Shown in pieces: positions 57,901 to 64,000 of a stretch of 64,000 bases of DNA (positions within the stretch are counted from its first letter, which is position 1; every line of letters begins with the position of its first letter). Location of the stretch: the NCBI GenBank assembly GCA_020796225.1, contig CM036759.1, positions 2,068,782 to 2,132,781 of the forward strand. Direction: 5' to 3'. The DNA comes from Arion vulgaris (lineage: Eukaryota; Mollusca; Gastropoda; Stylommatophora; Arionidae). Position numbers and translations under genes: made by a program. The notes under the pieces are model-generated. The model was not told the origin of the DNA and did not search any database. It saw only the letters and a list, made by a program, of their open reading frames with translations.

Positions 57901-60900
57901 GAGTTAGACTCCCGACAACATAGCCTGAAGGATCTAAACACAAACCTCAACCACGATAAGGTAGGCTAATATGGAGGACTTTGATCTAAGAGTGACATTG
58001 ATAGTTATGTTGGGCTACTTCATATGTTGTCCCTCGATCATTTTGTTGCAGTCTACCACTTTGTTTGGCGAGTTTATCTACTGTTTCCTTTCCTGGAGTG
58101 TTGAAGTGGCCAACCTTCTTTGACAATATATATGAGTTGCAGTAAAACTATTTGATTGGCAAAACACGTAATCACAAAGTACTGTAATTTTACAAATTAC
58201 AAAACAATGACAAAATACACACGTTTGACCAACACCAGGCTTGTCGTGACTCTTTGCCATTTCGCAGCTCTTGCGCCTTCACCGCCTTGTAGCGAGGACA
58301 ATGATTTTCTTGAGAGAGCTCGCGAGATGCTTGATTTCTTTCGCAGGCGCCTATACCCGGAGAGGGTGTTTGTCTCTGCCGTGCATCGAGTTCAGAAAAT
58401 CACTCGCCAGCAGGCCCTTACCAGCCAGCATAGGACTACTAACTCTGACAGAGTAAAACTTATCTTAACTTTCTACCCCCATAGTTCACTGGTGAAAAAT
58501 GTTTTATTCCGTCATCTGTCTATCCTTAAGTCAGATCCTGAGACCCGTTCTGTCTTCCCCAACTATCCTTTGGTGGCTTACAGACGGGACAGAAGTCTTA
58601 AGGATATGTTGGTACACAGTCGCCTTAAGTTCAATATCCAGACTCATTTTGGTACTGTCCAGTGTGGACGTCGGCGTTGCAACATGTGTGCTTATGTGAT
58701 ACAGATGCGTACTGTATCTTTTCCTTTAGCCACGTTTCCCTATTGGATGGTTTCACATGCGAGTCCGTAATCTTATCTATGCCATTATCTGTAAGCGATG
58801 TAACAAGGCTTATATCGGCAAATCAGGCAAGAGGCTGAGTGACCGATTCGCCCAACACTTGCACGACATACGCCAATGCTCTGTGACCCCTGTAGCCACC
58901 CATTTCAATAATACTGGCCATTTAGGAGCTCACGATGTCAAGGTCACAGCCATCCGATCATGTTCCTCGGATGATCGCAGTCGATTGCTCTGGAGAATCG
59001 GTTGATTTCTTTGTATGGTAACTTGCGACCACGTGGGCTCAACGTATTACATTCTTATGCTTCTTAGTACTTTCTCTTCCCATGCCTTGTAATCTATATG
59101 GGCATATGTTGCATGTATTCAAATTATATATTTACAAGATTTTTCATTGTTTCTCTTCCGTTCTTTTTCTAGTTTTTATGTGTGTTTTTGTGTTACACTT
59201 ATTTCGTTATTCGTTTTTATTCCCAGATTTTCATTAGAAACGTTTGTATTTGGTCGTTCATTTGGTTTTTTTTAATTTGCCACTCCTGTTGTTCGTTTGC
59301 TTGATAAAGGCCTTGTTGGTGAAAACGTTGCTGTATTTTGTCATTGTTTTTGTAATTTGTAAAACTACAGTACTTTCTGATTACGTGTTTTGCCAACCTT
59401 CTTTGGAGAGTTTATCTGCAAATGTTGCTTTGTAGCTATAACCATTCATTCTTCTTCTTCTTTTGTCGTCACACTGCTACCGGGTTGTTGCCCAGTGTCG
59501 TGGTTTTCTGTTTTTGTCTTGCGCTGTTCTGGTGGCTTGTGTGATTGTTATCTTTGCTCTTTCACAGGATTCTGCTACGCCATCTAACCATCTTTTCTGT
59601 GGTCTTCCTCTTGCCTTCTTTCCCGATGTTCTGTTGTAGAAGACTCTGTATACTGTGGAGTTTGGATGCATTCTTATTAAGTGGCCAAACCACTTCATTC
59701 TTTGTTTATCTATGTAATTCAAGCACGGTTTTGTGCCAACTTTCTTTCTTATGTTGATGTTGGTGGTTCTGTCTTTTCTTGTGTTGTTGGTAACTTTTCT
59801 GAGCAACGCATTTCACATGTAGTTATTTTTGTGACTGCGCTTTGCTCAATGCTTAAGGAGTAAACCCCAAGTTCAAATCCAGTGCAGGAGTCCATGAAGC
59901 AGTATGTCACTGTATTCACTGGTATTAAGGAAATTCCTGTGGCACCACTAGTGACAAGCTGTATCGGCCTTGCCGTTTCCTTGGATTTGTCAGCTGCAAG
60001 GAGAGAGAGGAAGTGCTGCTTAGGTAACAGAGATTTTCCATATTAGCATGTGCAAATAGTGTCCTGGAGAAGTCACTCGAGTTTCGCTTCACAGTGTCGG
60101 CACAACACGAGCTCACCAGGACAGATCCAGCTGAAAACACGCTTTGAAAACAGGCATGAGAACTGGTGAAGTCAGACTAATACAATTTAATGTCAGAAAA
60201 TGTGCCAGGAGAAAGCAGCATAAATAAAATCAGCCATGGGTGCTATCTCTTTGGACTAAAATTATGCCATCATCATCCTCATCATTGCTATTCACACTGC
60301 TTATTCGTTCTGGGATTTCTTTGTGCATTAACTTGCATGCTCAAGGAAGTCTAGAGTGAGAAACTATGCTGCCAGTCAAGCAAAGTCATAATAAAAATGT
60401 GACAATTTGTGTTCACAAAAGATTAACTACAATAATAAAATAGCATTGATTTTTCAGATCAGTTCTTCTTCTTCTTTGCGTTCATTCTTTACTACCAATT
60501 TTAATCACTTTTTGTGATATGTTTGATCTTTGTCAAGAACGTGTATACGATACGTTGCACATTGGTTTGGTAGGCCCCTAAATGCATAGACTTCTACGTT
60601 TAGGACATGTGCATGCAATTTCAGCCAAACCTCCTTGGTCGCCTCTTACAACATGCGTGACAGGTAACAGTGGTTCTATTCTTTACACCCCAAATTTGGG
60701 CCGGGTAACCACTCGGGCGTTCAGATCAGTTAAATAAGGACTATCATCACAACACTCCGGACAGGTGTTTATTACAACATGGCATGCAATTTTCGAGTAA
60801 ATTTTCCGAGCTTCACTTTTTGTTCTCATTTTCATTTGTGATCTGTAAATGTGGTCCTCATCTTCTTATATGTTCCAGCAGTGCTTGAACTCTTGCCCAT

Positions 60901-63900
60901 GTGTCAAATATCATGTAGTGGTATCTACATGCATTTCTAAGTTGTGGTTATGTTTCATATAATATGGTATGTATTTAACTTGAAAGGAAGAAGAATCTGC
61001 CTGATATCATCTAATGCTGGACATTTGAAGGAGGTAGTAGACAACAGTTTCAGATGATATGCATAGCTGGCACTTGTATGTGCTTGGTATGATATCATAC
61101 TGGCACTGTGTAGTGTGCTGTGGTTATGATATGCACATTGCTGGCACTGTGTGTAGTGTGCTGTGGTTATGATATGCACATAGCTGGCACTGTGTGTAGT
61201 GTGCTGTGGTTAGATTCTGTTCGTATTAGGTAGTACATGTTGAGTTCAGAGCCAAAAAATTATTCTTTTATCTCTCCTTGTAAGTTGATGATGTTATTCT
61301 TTATCTCCTTGAGTTGATGATGTTATTCTTTATCTCTCCTTGTAAGTTGATGATGTTATTTGAGATTGGGCTGACGTGTGTCTGTAGTTCTCTCTAATGT
61401 TTCCATAGCCCAATTGTGCCATCAAATTTCTTTGTGTTAGTATTTGTTTGACTGTGTGGAGGACTGTGGCTGTGAATGATTGCCCTTATGTTGTATCTCT
61501 GCTTTGCTAACTAGTCTTTTTAATCAGTTCCAGGTGTTTATGAATGTCAAGGAGTTCACTGTATAATTAAAAAGAGGAGATTACAGTAAAACTTGGTAAA
61601 ATAGCCAAACACGTTAACACTGTATAACTATTATTTTTAAAAAGGGTATAAAAGCCGAAGGATTGACTTCATTGCACCGGGTTTTACCCCATACGGCTCG
61701 GTCCCTCTCCGTAGAAATGGCACGCCACCTGCCGAGAGTATTGCATAAAGCATAAATCTGTAGCTCCAGCAACAATCCTAGGGGTTTCTGGAAAATCTGC
61801 ACTCGTGAACAGAATGGCGCGGCCCGGACTTGAACCCACGACCTTCGACTCACAAGGCAAAGGGCTTAACCACTTAGCCACAGAGACCCCAATAACTATT
61901 ATTAATGTCATGCAATGTAATCAGCAGGTTAGAACCTAGGACTAGCTGAGAAAGTTCAGATTTACAATGTCGCCCGTCTTCTAGAACTTTAGTGAATCTG
62001 CAAAGATAATTATGTTTTGGGCCTTTGAGTGAAAGACTTCCACAATGGCCTTCATATGGTACAAAGCTACTTTCAGAGAATGTATTTCAATTTCATAGTT
62101 GGAGAATATCCTCTGTATATCTCGGACAGAGAAGAGAACAAATAGATCTAAACAGAAAGAACTCAAAATCAAAGAAAAATGGCTGATGCTACAAATAAGA
62201 AAGAGAAAATTGAGGTATTTTGGACATACAAAAAGACACGAAGGGCTGGAGAGGACCATCATGGAAGGAGGCATACCGGCAAAGAGAAGAGGAAGACCAC
62301 AAAGAAGATTGATTCAGGATGTAACTAATGGTTTAAACCCAACAGCTGCAGAAGCAGAACATCTGGTCTATGAGAGAGAGCCCGCCTGCCCAGCGTGTTC
62401 ATAGCGCGTTGGACGACGGGTGACAAGTCCTCTGTGAGTTTGGGTTCAATTCCGCAGACTGGCAGAAAAGCCACAGGTTCTCCAGATTTAAGGTGTTCGT
62501 GGCACCGAACCGAAGGATTACGATGTCCATGGCACTGAGCCGAAGAGCTGAAAGCTAAAGTGCTTCTGGATCGGGAAAAAAAAATGAGAGAAATTCCGAA
62601 GGACTGTTGGGGTGGCAAAGTTCTGCCCAGGACAAGCTATTTGATGATGAGGTGGAGAATTAGTGATTAAAAAAGAACATCATCACAGTCTCCAGACAGG
62701 TCCATAGGTGCTCTAATCTCTTTCCCAACACCATCATCAGCTCAATGTGACTTGATCACATCTGATCTATGTTGATCAATCAAATAACTTGTGTCCTTAA
62801 CAAAGTGTTCATACCTGGCTGCTCTCAGTTTCACAGCCATCTCCTTCACACATATGTTCACAATCATATATTTCGACCCGTTTCTCTAATGACATTGATG
62901 ATACATACACCATCCATTGCCTGTCCTTCCCTGACCAAATCTGTATCAGTCAAGAGATCTGCCCACACGCTTCCTTGTACACCCGCATAGACTGGTACAA
63001 AAATAAAAGTTAGTAGACATGCCATTCTCTCTCTTTTTCACGATCATTCTTTTACAGCCGTTTTTTATCATTCTAAATATACACAGCCTAACACCAAGAA
63101 GCGGGTGTCGTTCACAATCTTCAGTACCATTTGGAGCTCTGGTGCTTATCCCTCGGTGATGTGTTCAATTTCAACCAGCGTTTACTGGGTTCACTCTCCG
63201 TCAGCCTTCGACTGTCCCAGCCAAACCTGCAAGACAGCAGGTTAGGTGTGCCATTCAGGATGTTTTCAAAGCGCCAAGCCATTCCTGTCTGGATTTGGAG
63301 CATGATTCTTGTTAATTGACCATTTTATTTATGTGTAATATAAACTAAGACATTTTCAAGACAGCCATCTTTACTACAACCATCGCCCGCGTGCCCAGCA
63401 TGTTCGTAGCGCATTGGACTATGGGTGACAAGTCCCCTGTGAGTGCGGGTTCAACTCTGCGGACTGGCAGAAAAGCTACAGGTTCCCCAGATTTACGGTG
63501 TTCGTGGCCCGAACCGAAGGTTCGATGTCCATGACACCGGGCAAGAGCTTTCAGCTCAAGTGCTTCTGGATCCAAAAATAAAAACTACAACCATCAACCA
63601 AGAAGACAACGCATTAGACATATACCATCCAACAAACACATTTAGACATATACACATCCAACAAACACATTTAGACATATACACATCCAACAAACACATT
63701 TAGACATATACACATCCGACAAACACATTTAGACATATACACATCCGACAAACACATTTAGACATATACACATCAAACAAACACATTTAGACATATACAC
63801 ATCACGACAAACACATTTAGGTATATACACATTGACAAACACATATGCAGCACACACATATCTGATATACACATACAACATTTAGCTTACAGGCTTCAGC

Positions 63901-64000
63901 CATTTCAATAAATGTCTCCAATGCAAGAGTCTCTGCTGCCTGGTAACCAATCTCTACAAGAAGAGCTGCCACAGAAGTTTTCAAAGCCCTGCGCCAAGGA
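48674..64000 (-). CDS. TAF8: TAF8, TFIID subunit 8 (5' end outside window)
   Basis: TAF8 pairs with TAF10 through a histone fold and contacts TAF2 within TFIID, the core-promoter recognition complex. Five exons join in phase: 63891 to beyond 64000, 55347-55445, 53520-53644, 50552-50699 and 48674-48906. They give about 238 residues of a protein that is 310 in human. In order: histone fold (RALKTSVAALLVEIGYQ ... RTLVMPSDVVMALVEMG), TAF8 C-terminal domain (HPAHIPDYLPPFPDPHTH; REKAASQKRNVEVALTRF; AKTGTTQSLFKDDKSAFP; PLPYMSALLPSD), acidic linker, and PIDNPYLLPAKIVKKTWT with a short basic end. The vertebrate segment between VEMG and the next domain (about 12-25 residues) looks shortened. The introns carry a 55-bp minisatellite array, SINEs, a Penelope-like element and LINEs. 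Confidence 0.93.
49029..49570. repeat. Minisatellite, 49-bp unit, in TAF8 last intron
   Basis: Eleven copies containing CTACACTGCAATCTTAAACT and CACCGACAAGATATGCACAC. GAC/CAA and G/A variants alternate. It starts about 120 bp from the acceptor of the last TAF8 exon. Confidence 0.94.
49735..50010 (+). mobile_element. LINE R-b-like C-terminal fragment
   Basis: VEIWTELMPSMRYTHSSDMS, KFGHARQCHLRGRENILINF, then a STHGNAQCDM frame. Paralogue of 27895-28075. Confidence 0.6.
50552..50699 (-). CDS. TAF8: TAF8 exon D
   Basis: Acceptor GTTACAG/TG, then CFKQPTNEYQLV, REKAASQKRNVEVALTRF and AKTGTTQSLFKDDKSAFP. This is the most conserved block of the TAF8 C-terminal domain. Donor CCTT/GTAAGT, phase 1. 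Confidence 0.94.
50780..50965. mobile_element. LINE L-b tail fragment followed by a tRNA-like head
   Basis: 50790-50880 is antisense L-b tail (CTCACAGTGTCAGGATAAGA). 50885-50945 (AAGAGCGCTGGCTCCCATGC ... CCAGGTTCAATCCCCGG) resembles a tRNA-derived SINE head with a B box. It is not a folded functional tRNA as far as I can see. Confidence 0.5.
51013..51259 (-). mobile_element. SINE-2 copy with 11-bp duplication
   Basis: Antisense SINE-2, flanked by CAGTTTTGTGG at 51002-51012 and 51260-51270. The minisatellite at 51265 starts at the second copy of the duplication. Confidence 0.9.
51265..51530. repeat. Minisatellite, about 27-bp unit
   Basis: About nine copies of GTGACTGCACTAGCCATGCC plus CCCATCC. 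Confidence 0.92.
51540..51690. repeat. 12-bp tandem repeat
   Basis: About twelve copies of AGTAACACAGGC / AGTAACACAAGC. Confidence 0.94.
51756..52025 (+). mobile_element. SINE-1 copy
   Basis: CTGTGGTTATGCCCTTTGCC, GAGTTTGAATCCGGACC (B box), CGAGTGCAGTTTTTTCCAGA and CCCGGTGCAATGAAGTCAAT. The A box has lost bases. Confidence 0.85.
52258..52775. repeat. Minisatellite, 26/30-bp unit
   Basis: About nineteen copies of TAGTACACATGAAATATGAC plus AATCACATGT or shorter spacers. The 30-bp form gives an artefactual open frame at 52533-52718. Confidence 0.94.
52848..53100 (-). mobile_element. SINE-3 copy
   Basis: Starts TCTTCTTCTTCAAATGCTCC and ends CTTGCAGCCGGCACCACACG in antisense, with AGTCTCCTGTTACGACATGC at the conserved block. 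Confidence 0.85.
53250..53450 (-). mobile_element. SINE-4 copy
   Basis: Antisense of the SINE-4 consensus: GATCCAGAAGCACTTGAGCT ... TTCGGTTCGGTGCCACGAAC ... GCGGAATTGAACCGCACTCA ... CTGGGCAGGCGGGC. It lies 70 bp from TAF8 exon C. Confidence 0.88.
53520..53644 (-). CDS. TAF8: TAF8 exon C, proline-rich
   Basis: Acceptor ATGTACAG/CT, then AIQTPLTGPSKILQ and HPAHIPDYLPPFPDPHTH. This matches human PHPPHIPSHFPEFPDPHTY. Donor GCA/GTAAGT, phase 0. Confidence 0.93.
54430..55105. repeat. Minisatellite, 55-bp unit, with splice-donor motif on the TAF8 sense strand
   Basis: About twelve copies of CTGACAAACCACTTCACCTC, AATGTTCTATTTCTTACCTG and GTCAGGTATGTTCTC. On the minus (TAF8 sense) strand most units contain GTCAG/GAGAACATACCTGACCAG/GTAAGAAA, i.e. 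an AG acceptor-like site, an 18-nt segment and a consensus 5' splice site. It lies between TAF8 exons B and C. Confidence 0.93.
55347..55445 (-). CDS. TAF8: TAF8 histone-fold exon B
   Basis: Acceptor TTGTTTAG/AT, then IYEAGRGSRAYAELAG and RTLVMPSDVVMALVEMG, ending the histone fold. Donor ATGG/GTAAGT, phase 1. It is 99 nt long, so the exon keeps the frame. Confidence 0.93.
55620..56130 (+). mobile_element. LINE L-b 3' end, decayed
   Basis: TTTTTTCAGCAAATGGAAGA, CAATGCCAAACCTGGACGTT, GAGATGAAGTGTTTACGCAG and CATCAGGAAAAAAGTGGGTA, then the RNLFLS-like end. Collinear with 39400-39950 but with deletions. Confidence 0.8.
56200..56600 (-). mobile_element. LINE R-b C-terminus
   Basis: The minus strand reads FTCGQAHQTAEHVLQDCPEY, DTLRQNHWPNETTLD and KLYRPLCKLQKT. 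The QTAEHVLQxCP cluster is the zinc-ribbon-like end after RNase H. Confidence 0.75.
56601..57290 (+). mobile_element. LINE, RT C-terminal region (family L-d)
   Basis: KLKVYQAIVLTMLLYASETW, RHKRKLNHFHTSCLRRILKI, MKWVGHVVRMPDKRIPKQLM and, after a frameshift near 56910, KVSLKCFDIDN-like then an IGLYSHLCTH end. This is the common animal LINE signature that ends in a C2H2-like SHLRTH block. Confidence 0.85.
57390..58060 (-). other. Unassigned repeat-like region
   Basis: A 140-codon minus-strand frame at 57521-57943 (SGYVVGSLTPGRSNQAEQTE start) looks like a transposable-element leader. I cannot name the family. It contains direct GGGCTCACCAACCC-type GC-rich text unlike its surroundings. Confidence 0.35.
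58060..59440 (+). mobile_element. Penelope-like element (PLE), 5'-truncated, GIY-YIG type
   Basis: The plus strand encodes the thumb/linker region (FLERAREMLDFFRRRLYPER; LILTFYPHSSLVKNVLFRHL; VQCGRRRCNMCAYV). After frameshifts near 58700-58760 comes the GIY-YIG endonuclease (NLIYAIICKRCNKAYIGKSG; LSDRFAQHLHDIRQ). The sequence at 58150-58245 is an inverted copy of the 3' end at 59295-59405 (AAAACACGTAATCACAAAGT versus ACTTTCTGATTACGTGTTTT), a hallmark arrangement of PLE terminal repeats. It lies in the TAF8 intron, opposite strand. Confidence 0.88.
59445..59830 (-). mobile_element. LINE L-c 3' end
   Basis: The minus strand has a 109-codon open frame: TTNINIRKKVGTKPCLNYID, KQRMKWFGHLIRMHPNSTVY, RTSGKKARGRPQKRWLDGVA. 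It then runs to GTAGCAGTGTGACGACAAAA and GAAGAAGAAGAA. This is the unexpanded ancestor of the 13.8-14.6 kb minisatellite. Confidence 0.85.
60465..60719 (-). mobile_element. SINE-2 copy with 12-bp duplication
   Basis: Antisense SINE-2 from CTTCTTCTTCTTTGCGTTC to CCCGGTAACCACTCGGGC-like end. Flanked by TTCAGATCAGTT at 60453-60464 and 60720-60731. Confidence 0.92.
61066..61215. repeat. Minisatellite, about 43-bp unit, in the Cys/His coding segment of LINE R-a
   Basis: Three to four copies of CTGGCACTGTGTGTAGTGTG plus CTGTGGTTATGATATGCACA. In antisense one unit equals the CQLCAHDHE-coding segment that is single-copy at 2710-2750. Confidence 0.85.
61255..61360. repeat. 33-bp tandem repeat, three copies
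   Basis: TTATTCTTTATCTCTCCTTG plus TAAGTTGATGATG. Confidence 0.88.
61632..61890 (-). mobile_element. SINE-1, best-preserved copy
   Basis: The minus strand reads GTCTCTGTGGCTAAGTGGTT, AAGCCCTTTGCCTTGTGAGT, GGTCGTGGGTTCAAGTCCGG (B box), then the body to CCTTCGGCTTTTATACCC. A tRNA-like head with an extended arm; a possible target duplication with AATAACTATTATT-like flanks (61620-61631 and 61890-61903). Confidence 0.9.
62106..62650 (+). mobile_element. LINE L-a-like 3' end, split by SINE-4
   Basis: ISRTEKRTNRSKQKELKIKE, KLRYFGHTKRHEGLERTIME and KRRGRPQRRLIQDVTNGL, interrupted at about 62376 and continuing after 62588 (TCCGAAGGACTGTTGG). It ends GATGATGAGG. Confidence 0.82.
62377..62588 (+). mobile_element. 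SINE-4 copy inside a LINE
   Basis: GCCCGCCTGCCCAGCGTGTT ... GGGTTCAATTCCGCAGACT ... GTTCGTGGCACCGAACCGAA ... CTTCTGGATCGGG with an A-run. ATGAGAGA occurs on both sides as the target duplication. Confidence 0.9.
63125..63310 (-). mobile_element. Fragment of the 15.3-kb-type insertion
   Basis: Antisense of the AGTAAACGCTGG ... GAGAGCGAACCC region (here CCAGCGTTTACTGGGTTCAC and TCTCCGTCAGCCTTCGACTG). Confidence 0.6.
63385..63592 (+). mobile_element. SINE-4 copy
   Basis: GCCCGCGTGCCCAGCATGTT, AGCGCATTGGACTATGGGTG, GGGTTCAACTCTGCGGACT, GTTCGTGGCCCGAACCGAAG and GCTTCTGGATCC. Confidence 0.88.
63598..63850. repeat. Minisatellite, 29-bp unit
   Basis: About eight copies of AACAAACACATTTAGACATA plus TACACATCC. 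It ends about 40 bp from the donor of TAF8 exon A. Confidence 0.93.
63891..64000 (-). CDS. TAF8: TAF8 histone-fold exon A (continues off window)
   Basis: Reads RALKTSVAALLVEIGYQ, then ETLALETFIEMAEA, the first helices of the histone fold. Donor GCCT/GTAAGC at 63890, phase 1. A 29-bp minisatellite ends about 40 bp downstream of this donor. Confidence 0.92.

Larger units (their letters stand above)
60870..62105 (-). mobile_element. LINE R-a, decayed, with SINE and internal tandem repeats
   Basis: The minus strand starts IEIHSLKVALYHMKAIVEVF and IIIFADSLKF (RNase H). After the SINE-1 it gives a QCQLCAYHNHSTLH cluster and CPALDDIRQILLPF. Collinear with 2175-2939. Confidence 0.8.

Noticed and set aside
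58156..59005. A host GIY-YIG nuclease gene
   Set aside because: Frameshifted, with inverted terminal copies and the preceding linker typical of Penelope-like elements.
61800..61875. A functional tRNA gene on the minus strand
   Set aside because: A and B boxes are present but the stems do not pair as a complete cloverleaf, and the sequence continues into the SINE-1 body shared with five other copies.

Overview
This is animal genomic DNA: AT-rich, intron-bearing and packed with retrotransposon debris and minisatellites. Four conserved protein-coding genes can be read through it by following exons whose splice phases agree. The gene set (an FERM tyrosine phosphatase of the Pez/PTPN14/PTPN21 type, SIVA1, GON7, TAF8) is metazoan. 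Several tRNA-headed SINE families, diverse LINEs, a Penelope-like element and the very high minisatellite load make a lophotrochozoan such as a mollusc or annelid my best guess. That guess is an inference, not something read from the sequence.

Layout. 1-4.5 kb: LINE relics and a 5'-truncated RNase H element. 4.6-17.9 kb (minus strand): eight coding exons for residues 1 to about 306 of a Pez/PTPN14/PTPN21 orthologue. They cover the whole FERM domain; the linker and phosphatase domain lie beyond the left edge. 18-28.6 kb: nested LINEs, SINEs, a hAT-type MITE and minisatellites. 28.7-43.3 kb (minus): SIVA1, whose first intron of about 14 kb holds a 7.4-kb minisatellite and several LINEs. 43.26-43.68 kb: a 424-bp interval between divergent start codons. 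43.7-45.9 kb (plus): a complete two-exon GON7 gene. 48.7 kb to the right edge (minus): the last five exons of TAF8, from inside the histone fold to the stop; the 5' end lies off the window. GON7 and TAF8 are convergent.

The genes do not form one pathway. Pez is a junction/Hippo-linked tyrosine phosphatase. SIVA1 is a zinc-binding apoptosis regulator. GON7 is a subunit of the KEOPS tRNA-modification complex. TAF8 is a TFIID histone-fold subunit. SIVA1 and GON7 may share a promoter because they are head to head.

The distinctive feature is the repeat landscape. About thirty minisatellite arrays are present, many within 25-160 bp of an exon. At least five can be shown to have grown from a segment of a transposable element whose unexpanded copy is also in the window. 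The largest, about 31.0-38.4 kb, is built from the tRNA-like head of a SINE and has a quantised higher-order structure of 23-bp and 42-bp units. I see no CRISPR arrays, operons, rRNA or functional tRNA genes.
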